Origin: Bacteroidota bacterium
Lineage (GTDB): Bacteria; Bacteroidota; Bacteroidia; UBA8524
Direction: 5' to 3'
DNA: 54,673 nt
NCBI GenBank assembly: GCA_006226545.1
Contig: SBGR01000058.1
Coordinates: 1-54,673, forward strand
The notes under the pieces are model-generated. The model did no database searches. It saw nothing but the letters and a program-made list of their open reading frames with translations, and was not told where the DNA came from. Positions 44,343 to 52,211 of the stretch are shown piece after piece. The number at the start of each line of letters is the position of its first letter. The first letter of the stretch is position 1. The translations under genes were made by a program, and so were the position numbers.

Positions 44343-45314
44343 CTATAGACTATCCGGGTAGCTTTGCATTTGAGATTCCAGTGCTTTCCTCCAAGGGCGA
44401 TCGCCATATTCGCACATACTGCAAGTGTAAACATTTCCTTTTCTACCTTCTAACAGCTGAATAAGATGCTGCTGAAATGAGGAGAATTGATAGCCCGACT
44501 TTTGCATCCTCAATAGTGCCTCGTAGGCATAAACCTGTTTCTCCAACGATGGTAAACGCAATGCCAAATTGATAAAAGTAGTATCCTTTTGCTCAATGGC
44601 TTTTTCAATTTTAACTCGAAAAATTGGCGGTAATGAACTCATTGAACATTCCTCCCCATAAACAGTATATGCTAAATCAAATATGATATCAGTAAGACTG
44701 ATTTTTATTGAATAAGCTTGTTCGTATTGCTCAAAGAAACTGTTCAAAAGTGGGCGATTAATTTTCCTAAAGAATACTTCAGGAAAAGTCTCCACGTCGT
44801 TTATATAATTGGTAAGCGATAAGAACAAGATTTCATCTTTAAACGAAAGGATTTGAAGTTGAACCCATACTTCTGTAGATACATATTCATTGGAATCATT
44901 ATCCGCTAATTCATACTGAATATTAATTCTGTGTTCTGTATAGTCGGATAAGTAGTCGCGGGTAAATTGTTTGTTTAATATTGAAAAGCGCAGTGAGTCT
45001 TTGTCCTGCTGCCTTTTCCATTTCTCTAGAATTACCCAAACCTCTTCTAAACTATTGGCTTCACTCAGCGCCTTCAATTCGGGGTAGCTCGGGTTAAGCG
45101 GGACTTCTACCGGCTCGGATTCAATTCTATTATTGCGATCCACACGTTCAGGAGTATGGGCCCAGTTTTTCTTTAAAACTAACCTTGCTGTTAGACTATC
45201 CTCCAATCTCAAATTGGCAGCAGAGAAATAGACAACTTCGTCAGAACTACAAGAAAAGAGTGTAGTTGTTAGCCAAGCCAATACAACAATGAAAGTCCAT
45301 TTAACAGCAGTCAT
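44343..45314 (-). CDS. Lipoprotein of unknown function flanked by 248-bp direct repeats
   Basis: A 323-residue protein. I start at 45314 (MTAVKWTFIVVLAWL), which gives a signal sequence and a lipobox-like LFSC (Cys ~21). The mature part is charged, helical in the middle (LEEVWVILEKWKRQQDKDSL), and has a few Cys pairs near the C-terminus (CSMCEYGD). No family was recognised. Direct repeats lie 51 bases past its stop codon and 152 bases upstream of its start codon, so the gene sits inside a duplicated-repeat cassette. Confidence 0.7.
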   Translation of the reverse strand: MTAVKWTFIVVLAWLTTTLFSCSSDEVVYFSAANLRLEDSLTARLVLKKNWAHTPERVDRNNRIESEPVEVPLNPSYPELKALSEANSLEEVWVILEKWKRQQDKDSLRFSILNKQFTRDYLSDYTEHRINIQYELADNDSNEYVSTEVWVQLQILSFKDEILFLSLTNYINDVETFPEVFFRKINRPLLNSFFEQYEQAYSIKISLTDIIFDLAYTVYGEECSMSSLPPIFRVKIEKAIEQKDTTFINLALRLPSLEKQVYAYEALLRMQKSGYQFSSFQQHLIQLLEGRKGNVYTCSMCEYGDRPWRKALESQMQSYPDSL

Positions 45315-45466
45315 ACTCACATAACGAAAATAGCGAAGAAGACGTTTGAAAGCAGTAAAAAACACCAAATACCATGTCTTTCACCAAGTTATTGGCCTTT
45401 TTTATTTAATAAATCTGGGCTTGGGTTTGGATGTAGGACTGTTAAATGTTAACTGTTTGAACGGTA

Positions 45467-45714
45467 GGCGTACTTATGGAATAGGTTAATCGCCTAATCC
45501 GCGATACACCCCCTGCTTTCAGGCTTGGATTAAATACGAATCTCGGACTTCCCCCTCTCGAGTGCTCGCATCCCGTCTATACGGGAAGGGGGATCGAGGG
45601 GGTGTGTTTAGATGTAAGATTGTTTGATCGTGGGACTGTAGGATCGATAGTTCAACTACCATTAGCGATAGTTTATCCTGTAAATCTTTAAATCCTGCTA
45701 ATCCTGATTCAGAC
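45467..45714. repeat. 248-bp direct repeat, right copy
   Basis: The right copy of the element at 44044-44291. Its inverted repeat arms are 45504-45513 and 45598-45607. The differences between copies are scattered single bases, with no indel in the net length. A TYAACC hexamer run (45723-45740) follows immediately. Confidence 0.85.
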
Positions 45715-45722
45715 ATTTCAAA

Positions 45723-45740
45723 TTAACCTCAACCTCAACC
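45723..45740. repeat. TYAACC hexamer run, second site
   Basis: Three consecutive hexamers (TTAACC, TCAACC, TCAACC) lie right after the 248-bp repeat and 57 bases before the DUF4386 gene. They match the unit at 20974-20997. Confidence 0.55.
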
Positions 45741-45797
45741 ACTTCTTACCAAAAGTCAAGGCACGGTAGCATACGGCCAAGCTAGTTTTGCGACATC

Positions 45798-46469
45798 ATG
45801 AACGAAATGAAACAGACTCAATTGAACTACGCTCGCATCACCGGTACTGCCCTCCTGCTCATGGCTTTGCTTGCGGGATTTGCCTACGGCTACGGTATCA
45901 GCGGACTCTTTGTGGAAGGAGATATTGCCCAAACCTTCGCTCACCATACGGAGAATCCGCAGCTCTTTGGACAAGCCGCCAACGCGTTTCTGCTGATCCT
46001 GGCTTTGGATATACTCGTATCGATTACCCTCTACCATTGGCTGAAACAAAAAGGGCATGCCTTGGTGAAGTGGATGAGTGGCTTGCGACTCCTCTACTCT
46101 GCGGTATTGGCCTATGCCCTTTACCCTTTGTTCGCGCTGCTGTGCGTGCCTGAGGGCCTACAGGCGGAATCGCTATACCATGCTTTAGCGCAATTCAACC
46201 AAGGCTTCTCTGCCGGCTTGATCGTGTTTGGACTGCATCTGGTTTTATTGGGTTTAGCGATGTTGAAACGGATGGAAATCCCGAAGACCTTAGGCTACCT
46301 CGCTTTGTTTGCCGGAATATGTTATTCTGTAATTCATGCGAGTTATTGGATTGCCCCCGAGCTGAAGTCGAGCTTGGCTACCCTCGAATCCATCTTGGCC
46401 TTGCCCATGGCGGCTGGCGAATTGGTCTTGGCCTTTTGGCTCTTGATTAAAGGGAAACGTTTGACTTAA
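45798..46469 (+). CDS. DUF4386-type membrane protein
   Basis: A 223-residue polytopic protein with about six hydrophobic segments. Seen: the family-like N-terminus YARITGTALLLMALLAGFAYGYG, ANAFLLILALDILVSITLYHWLK, and a Gly/Ala-rich C-terminal half with LVLLGLAMLKR and HASYWIAPELKSSL. Known of the family: function unknown, frequent in Bacteroidota and often found beside a Crp/Fnr-type regulator, which is the case here (convergent, overlapping by 4 bases). A Met at codon 4 is an alternative start. Confidence 0.85.
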   Translation: MNEMKQTQLNYARITGTALLLMALLAGFAYGYGISGLFVEGDIAQTFAHHTENPQLFGQAANAFLLILALDILVSITLYHWLKQKGHALVKWMSGLRLLYSAVLAYALYPLFALLCVPEGLQAESLYHALAQFNQGFSAGLIVFGLHLVLLGLAMLKRMEIPKTLGYLALFAGICYSVIHASYWIAPELKSSLATLESILALPMAAGELVLAFWLLIKGKRLT

Positions 46470-47065
46470 CCGCGTTCAGCTTGCGCAATGCGGCGTTTAA
46501 TGCGACTGAGCGACTCGGGAGTCATGCCCAGGTAGCTGGCCAGCTGGTATTGCGGCACACGCAGTGCTAGTCCCGGTCTGTCTTTTAAGAAATTGATATA
46601 GCGATCCATGGGTGAAGCGCTCACAAAACGGGCGTGGGTATTTTGAGCAAGGTGCAGCTCGGCTTCCAACATTTGCCGGGTCACATCCATCAATACCGGG
46701 TATTTCGCGTATAGCGATACATCCGCCTCCGGATCGCCTACCAAAAGCACGGCATCTTCCAAACACTGCAAGGTGCTGGAGGTCAATTGTCCCAAGTTGC
46801 GCGAATCGTAGAAATTGATGGCTTGTCCCTCGGTATACAAAGCAATGGTCTTCTCCTCCGCTTCCTCGTTGAGGATAAACTGTCGCAAACAGCCTTTGAG
46901 CACGAAATAGCACAGCTGACATTGCACGCCACTTTGTACTATTACCGCTTCTTTAGCGAAGGCCTTCACCGGCATGATTTCGCTCAGCTCTTCTACTTCC
47001 TCTGCTTTGATTTCAGGGAAGCTACTCAAGAACTCCTTCAGTATCTCTTTCTCGCGTGACGCCAT
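46466..47065 (-). CDS. Crp/Fnr-family transcriptional regulator
   Basis: A 199-residue regulator. Seen: an N-terminal cyclic-nucleotide-binding-like domain (~20-130, FAKEAVIVQSGVQCQLCYFVLKG, EEKTIALYTEGQAINFYDS), a dimer helix, and a C-terminal winged HTH reading PQYQLASYLGMTPESLSRIKRRIAQ. The Bacteroidota branch of this family lacks the classical Arg that binds cAMP phosphate. Inferred: controls the adjacent DUF4386 gene or a redox/stress response. Confidence 0.88.
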   Translation of the reverse strand: MASREKEILKEFLSSFPEIKAEEVEELSEIMPVKAFAKEAVIVQSGVQCQLCYFVLKGCLRQFILNEEAEEKTIALYTEGQAINFYDSRNLGQLTSSTLQCLEDAVLLVGDPEADVSLYAKYPVLMDVTRQMLEAELHLAQNTHARFVSASPMDRYINFLKDRPGLALRVPQYQLASYLGMTPESLSRIKRRIAQAERG

Positions 47066-47103
47066 ATGGGGAGCTAAATTAGGCTTTAGCGAACGGAATC
47101 TCG

Positions 47104-47727
47104 CTATTCCAAAATCAACACATCGGTAGAGTGCGAGACCATGCTCTGGTCTTTGAGGTAGACCTCTAGGGTAAAAACGTGACTACCATAGAAGGAGAAG
47201 TTTTGCGGAATGAGGTTTAGCCTATAGCGACCCTCAGAGAGGTAGTTATCGATGTTGATGCTTCCGTCTTGTATTCCTTCGTTTAGCGCCTTCAAAGAAA
47301 GGATGGAGTTAGTGGAACCGGCATAGTCGCAATTGAAAATCTCATTGAGCGATTCGCCCACAGGCACCAGGCCAATATTGCGGTTGGCCCGTAAAACGAA
47401 GCTATCGATGCCGGGCTTAAAGTTGGTGCTGTAATCGCTTAAGCATGCTTCTCGCGCCATTAGGAGTCCGCCATCCCAGAACGGTTTGGTCGCCGCTTCA
47501 GCATAATTATGGTCGCCACTCAAGTGCGCCTGAATCTTAAACAAGTTGTTCATGCTAAAGCGAAAGGTATCATCTCCCACCGGCGGGGAAGTCAGCTTGG
47601 TGCCGTGGTACAAGAAGTCGATGGTCTTGGCCTCCACGGTATAGGCACGTGGATCATCACAACCCTTGTCGCATGCATAAGGTAGTATTCCGAGGAAGCT
47701 GAGTAATAGTATAAAATAGCGTTTCAT
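47104..47727 (-). CDS. Lipoprotein, copy A of a local paralog pair
   Basis: A 207-residue lipoprotein (MKRYFILLLSFLGILPYAC, lipobox LPYAC). The mature domain has Cys residues and the conserved block PFWDGG...FKPGIDSFVLRANRNIGLVPVGESLN, then LSLKALN and a final GSHVFTLEVY strand. Its paralog is at 51093-51722; the two share this block almost unchanged, also at the DNA level. I start at 47727; upstream in-frame Met codons give no signal peptide. Function unknown. Confidence 0.78.
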   Translation of the reverse strand: MKRYFILLLSFLGILPYACDKGCDDPRAYTVEAKTIDFLYHGTKLTSPPVGDDTFRFSMNNLFKIQAHLSGDHNYAEAATKPFWDGGLLMAREACLSDYSTNFKPGIDSFVLRANRNIGLVPVGESLNEIFNCDYAGSTNSILSLKALNEGIQDGSINIDNYLSEGRYRLNLIPQNFSFYGSHVFTLEVYLKDQSMVSHSTDVLILE

Positions 47728-47907
47728 AGGTTTAATAAGGGGAAGGCAATTTAATAAGAATTCTGTAAGACTGTGGAATCTGGAATTGTAGATCCTGATA
47801 ATCATTCGGAGTGGGACTGTAGCATCGTAAGAATGTTTGATCGAAAGTTAAACTGCTAGTAGCGTTGGCAATCTGTTGTCGGGAGGGATTTAGGGGATGG
47901 AGAAAAG

Positions 47908-48018
47908 ACCATAGTCCATAGACCATGGACCATAGATGGGGCATTGGCACTCTCCTAGTTGTGCTGCGGATTGTTTAACCACAGGGTGCACAGAGTTTTT
48001 CGCAGAGAAGCACAGAGA
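47908..48018. repeat. Heptamer array plus ccacagag module, copy 1
   Basis: A heptamer array (four units) is followed by a segment of about 80 bases: gggcattggcactctcctag, ttgtgctgcgga, ttgtttaaccacagggtgca, cagagtttttcgcagag. Copies: 48293-48402, 51886-51982, 53274-53400, partial 52056-52107. It is preceded here and at 53203-53273 by an identical gttggcaatctgttgtcggg segment. Confidence 0.8.
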
Positions 48019-48292
48019 GATTTGGTTTCAGCTCTTCTAATCAGAAATCAAGGATCTGAAATCAAAAATCCTTCATGGTTCATTCATAATTCAACCTTCC
48101 TAACTTATGATTTGGTCCATCTCGAAACTCGCCAACGCGAAACCCGGAACCAAAAGAGTTCACCCCCCTATGTAAGGTTATATCGGAGTATCTACGGGTT
48201 ATCTACGGGACGTCCCCGAACTATATGTGAATGAGGAGGCGAAATACCGGAGGCAATAGCCAAAACTTGGTTCCGAAGACTATGGAGAAAAG

Positions 48293-48402
48293 ACCATAGT
48301 CCATAGACCATGGACCATAGATGGGGCATTGGCACTCTCCTAGTTGTGCTGCGGACTGTTTAACCACTGAGGCCGCAGAGTTTTTCGCAGAGAAACGCAG
48401 AG
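48293..48402. repeat. Heptamer array plus ccacagag module, copy 2
   Basis: The same module as at 47908-48018, lying only 275 bases further on, with a few substitutions (accactgaggccgcagag for accacagggtgcacagag). It follows directly on the 46-bp ggaggcgaaataccgg module. Confidence 0.8.
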
Positions 48403-48793
48403 CAATTTGGTTTCAGCTCTTCAAATCAGGAAGAATTCCAGCGTAGCTGATTAACCCCAAATAGCGAGGGTGGCCATTCATAATTCAACCTTTCTAACTC
48501 ATAATTTCAGAATCGCGAAGACCATTTATAGAGTGTCCCCTATCCCAAATCAGAAATCAACGATCAAAAATCTCAAATGGTTCATTCATCATTCAAGCCT
48601 CCTAACATATACCGGTGTCATTTCGAAGCAAGCCTAGCAGAGCACCAACGTCTCTATCTCTCAGCCCTTCGCCCTCAGCCCTTCGCCCCTAGCCCTTCGC
48701 CATTTCCCGAAACCCGTCAACTCGAAACCCGAAACCATATAAGTTCCCTCAGAGTAGCTACGGTACGTCTCCGAACCATTTCCGGATAAGGTT

Positions 48794-49501
48794 TTAGAGT
48801 TTAATGAAGGCATTTAAGGCTAACCAGAAGCGATGTTGGGTGCCGGGTTGGAATAGACCAGTGATGCGGTAATCGAGTCCGCTTTCTAATTTGAGTTTGC
48901 TGTTCCACTGGTATCCAAAGAAGGGTAAAAAACGGAGCTCAGGCGTATAGCTTTGGTTTTGCCAGGCATGCAACTGTTCTTGGCCAAGCTTGAGGTAACA
49001 TTCTCCCCTGTCCAAAAAGTCGCCGTTCAGGGGAAGCTCTGCCGTGATGCGGTAACGAAGTCGGTATTCAGGCGATTGGGCGGCTTGGAAGGTTTGGTCT
49101 GTAGAAAAGCGATGGGCTAATCGAAAACCACTAAACCGCTGCACCACCTGAAACTGCTGTATCAGACGATGGCCTCTTTCCTGCCCTTCCATACGAAGCA
49201 GGTAACCCATCCCGATTCTGGAGTTGAGTCCTACTTTCTTAGCCACAATCAAGGAAATATCGCTCAAGATATAACGGCTGTCCGATTTCGATTCACGGGT
49301 GAAAACGCCTTCCCTGAGGTTTTGCCTACCTTCCAGTTTAGTGTTCCAGGTCCACAGCTCGCTCATTTTACCGTTCAGGTTTAGCGAGGGGAGCAGTCCT
49401 AAGCGATAAGCATCCTGGGCGTGCAAGGGCTTCGCTAGACCTAAGCCAAGCAGGATGCACAGGACAAATAAAGTTCTAGTACTCCAGGTGACTGCTATCA
49501 C
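48794..49501 (-). CDS. DUF2490-family outer-membrane-type protein
   Basis: A 235-residue exported protein. Seen: a signal peptide, then beta-strand pattern of the DUF2490 family (LEGRQNLREGVF, YILSDISLIVAKKVGLNSRIGMGYLLR, VVQRFSGFRLAHRFSTDQTF, KLESGLDYRITGLFQPGTQHRFWL), with an aromatic-rich C-terminus. Known of the family: uncharacterised beta-barrel-like proteins. Its start overlaps the upstream gene (49476-50051) by 26 bases, so the two are translationally coupled. Confidence 0.78.
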   Translation of the reverse strand: MIAVTWSTRTLFVLCILLGLGLAKPLHAQDAYRLGLLPSLNLNGKMSELWTWNTKLEGRQNLREGVFTRESKSDSRYILSDISLIVAKKVGLNSRIGMGYLLRMEGQERGHRLIQQFQVVQRFSGFRLAHRFSTDQTFQAAQSPEYRLRYRITAELPLNGDFLDRGECYLKLGQEQLHAWQNQSYTPELRFLPFFGYQWNSKLKLESGLDYRITGLFQPGTQHRFWLALNAFIKL

Positions 49502-50051
49502 GAAAAACGATTTTTAATTTCGACTGGAGCACAGCGGCTTCGCTAAAGAGAAATTCGTAGAGGTAGTAACGCCCGTCTGTGCGGCATTTTACCACCAATT
49601 CATAATGGGTGCTAAGCTTGGGGGAAGCGCTGTCGCTCAACAGAAACTGCTTCAAATCCGAGGTATCCCCGGTGTATTGCAATTGTATTTTCCGGACTTT
49701 GTGCCGATTGCACTCTTGCTCGAGCTGATGATGTAAGCTGTCTTGCAAGGCCTTATCCAGTTCCTTCCAACTCAGCTCAATTTCTATGTCTTGCAGGCTA
49801 CCTAGGCTATCAAACTCAACACTGTAGCGGTGCTTTTGCCAGCTAAACTTAGCTTCAATGCTCATGCCGGTCAGCCCTTCCTCCCGGTACCATTTAATGC
49901 GTGTTTGGCTGTCGATTCGGGCTAAGCAGAGCCGAGCTTGTTCAGGCACCTCACTTGAGCTGAGGCGACTCTCCCGTTCAATTTTCTCTTGGGCCCACAA
50001 CGGACTCAGTGCACCTATGCAGCAGAGTAAAAAAGCGAAGCGTAGTACCAT
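49476..50051 (-). CDS. Exported protein coupled to the DUF2490 gene
   Basis: A 191-residue protein with a signal peptide (MVLRFAFLLCCIGALSPLWAQ). The mature part alternates short beta strands and charged helices (QHRYSVEFDSLGSLQ-like repeats, IEIELSWKELDKALQDSLHHQLEQ). No family was recognised. The 3' end overlaps the DUF2490 gene by 26 bases; together they form a two-gene operon, which suggests a shared envelope role. Confidence 0.72.
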   Translation of the reverse strand: MVLRFAFLLCCIGALSPLWAQEKIERESRLSSSEVPEQARLCLARIDSQTRIKWYREEGLTGMSIEAKFSWQKHRYSVEFDSLGSLQDIEIELSWKELDKALQDSLHHQLEQECNRHKVRKIQLQYTGDTSDLKQFLLSDSASPKLSTHYELVVKCRTDGRYYLYEFLFSEAAVLQSKLKIVFRDSSHLEY

Positions 50052-50147
50052 GGACAGAGTTAGGTTAACAAGACTACAAAAATGCCAAAAAAATCCCGCT
50101 CTCCCCTGTTTGTAATCGTGGTTGAATTAAATGTTGGACTGCGGATA

Positions 50148-50193
50148 CATTGGGAGTAGGACTGTTGGCTTGTTAGTTCAACCGATATTAGTG
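50148..50193. repeat. Dispersed ggactgt module, diverged copy
   Basis: Holds TTGGGAGTAGGACTGTTGGC and GTTAGTTCAACCGATATTAGTGATAG. It lies in the space before the lipoprotein gene at 50270 and is followed by a TCCCGAA/TTCGGGA palindrome (50219-50235). Confidence 0.5.
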
Positions 50194-50269
50194 ATAGTCA
50201 ATCCTGCGAATCCTGTATCCCGAATCTTTCGGGACTGATTCAGACCATTTAGAAAGAGCAGCTTATCTT

Positions 50270-50989
50270 TCAAAACTCAATCTCATCAGAGACCGGCGGC
50301 GGCAAGGGTATTTCTTGAAAACCATATTGATTTCGATTCAGAATTAGTCTCAATGGAAACTTGAAGCTAATATATTCTGCAGAAAACCTATTTAAACGGC
50401 AATAACTGGAGTCATACTGATTCAAGGCTTCCCTTTCTACTAATTCATTCCTTGCGCTTTGAAGGCGAGACAATATGTAACTGAAGCTGTCAACGGGAAA
50501 TAGGGAATCTATTTTAATTTCAGCGAATGCCTTTTCCGGACTATCGGAAAAGTCTGGATCTCGACCGTAGTTGCTTTGGTTCAATTTCCATAAACTATCC
50601 AATTCGCCAATAGCAATCCATTTACCTTCAGCCATAGTTTGTCCTTGCGCATTGAGTAAAATAGAAAACCTGTTTCTAGTTATATGGCATACAGGCGGCT
50701 CTATCCATTCAAAAGGATTCAATCTAATCAGGTAATCCACCGAATCCCGCCATACAAAATAGCCATTGGATAGATTGTCTTCGTTCTGCTTGTAGATTTC
50801 TACCAGGCTATCCAAGAAGGGATACAGCGCTTTATTCTCACCCACATTAAAAACAGGAAGGCTATCTGCTGCTTGGGTATACAGCAGGTCTTGGTTGGGG
50901 CAAACTTGGAGAATCGCTTTTTCTTGGCAAGCAATGAGGAGAATTACCAGCCAAACCGGAAGCATGGACTTGACCTTGAGCTGCATCAT
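50270..50989 (-). CDS. Lipoprotein of unknown function
   Basis: A 239-residue protein. Seen: a signal segment ending in a lipobox (LLIAC, Cys ~21), then a charged mature domain with repeated Asp/Ser-rich turns (NEDNLSNGYFVWRDSVDYLIR, DPDFSDSPEKAFAEIK). No family was recognised. Two Met codons stand together at the start (50989 and 50986). It follows the second lipoprotein paralog on the same strand. Confidence 0.68.
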   Translation of the reverse strand: MMQLKVKSMLPVWLVILLIACQEKAILQVCPNQDLLYTQAADSLPVFNVGENKALYPFLDSLVEIYKQNEDNLSNGYFVWRDSVDYLIRLNPFEWIEPPVCHITRNRFSILLNAQGQTMAEGKWIAIGELDSLWKLNQSNYGRDPDFSDSPEKAFAEIKIDSLFPVDSFSYILSRLQSARNELVEREALNQYDSSYCRLNRFSAEYISFKFPLRLILNRNQYGFQEIPLPPPVSDEIEF

Positions 50990-51092
50990 ACTTCAAAAAC
51001 GTAAATCGGCATCAAATGGAAGGAATACGAGGTATACTGCTTCGTAAAAACACATTCGGTATAAACGAGCTGACTGGAGAGGTTTTATTGAA

Positions 51093-51722
51093 TTATTCAA
51101 ATATCACTACTGCTGAGGACTTCGCTAGCACATTTTGGTTCTTCCGGTAAATTTCAAGCGTAAACACATGACTACCGAACATCCCCATATTTTGAGGTTG
51201 AAGTATGAGTTTATACGAATTCGTTCCCTGGAAATTAGTCAAGTTGATGCTTCCCTTTTGAATCGAATCATTGAGAGCCTTGAGGCTAATAAGCGGTAAA
51301 CTAGTTGAATACGAATTGTGGTAGTTGCATAAGAATACCGTGTTGAGCGATTCACCCGCTGGCACGAGTCCGATGTTGCGGTTAGCGCGTAAAACAAAAC
51401 TATCGATGCCGGGCTTAAAACCCTTGCTGTAATCGGGAGGACAAGGATCCGTGGCCCATGCGGTTCCTCCATCCCAAAAGGGTCGTTTAGCTTCCGCAAA
51501 ATTCATTTCCCCAGTAAGCGTAACGTGTATTTGAAATTGGGCATTCGCATCGAAGCGAAATGTATCCTTTCCGGCAGACGGATTGGAAAGTAAATTGCCG
51601 GAATAGGCCATATCCACCGTTTTTAGTTCTACCGTATACGCGCGTGATTCATCGCATGAAGAGTTGCAGGCAAAGGGCAAAAAGCCAATCATGGCTAGTG
51701 TAACGAAAAGGAACCGCTTCAT
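51093..51722 (-). CDS. Lipoprotein, copy B of a local paralog pair
   Basis: A 209-residue lipoprotein (MKRFLFVTLAMIGFLPFAC). It shares with 47104-47727 the order of strands and the block FKPGIDSFVLRANRNIGLVPAGESLN, and also the final GSHVFTLEIY. The first Cys pair region differs (CNSSCDES versus CDKGCDDP). The pair probably arose by local duplication within the repeat-rich tract. Function unknown. Confidence 0.78.
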   Translation of the reverse strand: MKRFLFVTLAMIGFLPFACNSSCDESRAYTVELKTVDMAYSGNLLSNPSAGKDTFRFDANAQFQIHVTLTGEMNFAEAKRPFWDGGTAWATDPCPPDYSKGFKPGIDSFVLRANRNIGLVPAGESLNTVFLCNYHNSYSTSLPLISLKALNDSIQKGSINLTNFQGTNSYKLILQPQNMGMFGSHVFTLEIYRKNQNVLAKSSAVVIFE

Positions 51723-51885
51723 AGTTCAATGGTTTTTGATTAGCCATTTCAATATAACGTAAGATTTCTAAGCTCCCAAACGCGGCTATGCAACACATTG
51801 AAATTCAACTTTAATCTACATAGCGGTAGGTGTTAATTCCAGTGTTGGTGGCGGTAGGGAATCCTTGGTTGGAATTGGAAAATAG

Positions 51886-51982
51886 ACCATGGACCATAGC
51901 TGGGGCGTTGGCGCTCTGCTAGTTGTGCTGCGGGCTGTTTAACCACAGGGCACACAGAGTTTTTCACAGTGGGCACAGAGAG
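51886..51982. repeat. Heptamer array plus ccacagag module, copy 3
   Basis: Two heptamers only (ACCATGG, ACCATAG), then the common segment ending in ccacagggcacacagag and a variant cacagtgggcacagag tail. Confidence 0.75.
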
Positions 51983-52011
51983 AGGCGTTAGTATTTTCCG
52001 GATTTTATAGC

Positions 52012-52107
52012 GGAGGCGAAATACCGGGGGCAATAGTCAAAACTTGGTTCCGAAGACCATGGACCATAGCTGAGGCAGTGGCACTCTGCTAGTTGTGCTG
52101 CGGGCTG
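52012..52107. repeat. 46-bp ggaggcgaaataccgg module plus partial heptamer module
   Basis: The stretch 52012-52057 matches 48235-48280 except for about two substitutions. It passes straight into a heptamer pair (52056-52069) and the first half of the ccacagag module, ending at 52107. In both places the same two modules are joined in the same order. Confidence 0.7.
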
Positions 52108-52211
52108 GTAGTAGTAAATGATCAACACTATTTAGGGAAGGTCAATATTGGTTCCGAAAGTTTTCGGAATTGGAGCTTTTCGCGGCGTCCGTTCGTTCCA
52201 AAGCAATTATT

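Larger units (their letters stand above)
47728..48793. other. 1.07-kb non-coding block made of repeat modules
   Basis: There is no convincing gene; short plus-strand frames here are composed of repeat sequence. The block holds one ggactgt module (47811-47866), two full copies of the heptamer-array/ccacagag module (47908-48018, 48293-48402), a 46-bp ggaggcgaaataccgg module (48235-48280, second copy 52012-52057), and three versions of a ggttcattcataattcaacct module (48077-48116, 48475-48507, 48579-48608). Two stretches of the agtatctacgggttatctacggg type (48187-48222, 48756-48790) end in ccccgaac or tccgaac. Confidence 0.75.
51723..52211. other. Intergenic block with three repeat copies
   Basis: There is no gene in these 489 bases. 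It holds the heptamer/ccacagag module (51886-51982), the 46-bp ggaggcgaaataccgg module (52012-52057) and a partial heptamer module (52056-52107). A CCGAAA/TTTCGG palindrome (52154-52167) lies before the Fic gene stop. Confidence 0.7.

Noticed and set aside
44102..44434. A 110-residue minus-strand open frame shared by both 248-bp repeat copies
   Set aside because: The frame is open in both copies, but the sequence is Arg/Ser/Pro-rich, lies over inverted repeats, and has no plausible start or product; I consider it a by-product of the repeat.
47959..48234. A 91-residue plus-strand open frame
   Set aside because: It runs across the heptamer/ccacagag module and the tatctacggg segment, has no family-like pattern, and the same DNA recurs elsewhere as non-coding repeat.
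48577..48789. A 70-residue plus-strand open frame
   Set aside because: It lies in repeated DNA and encodes a low-complexity Pro/Ser/Leu stretch (agcccttcgcc tandem repeats near 48661-48705).
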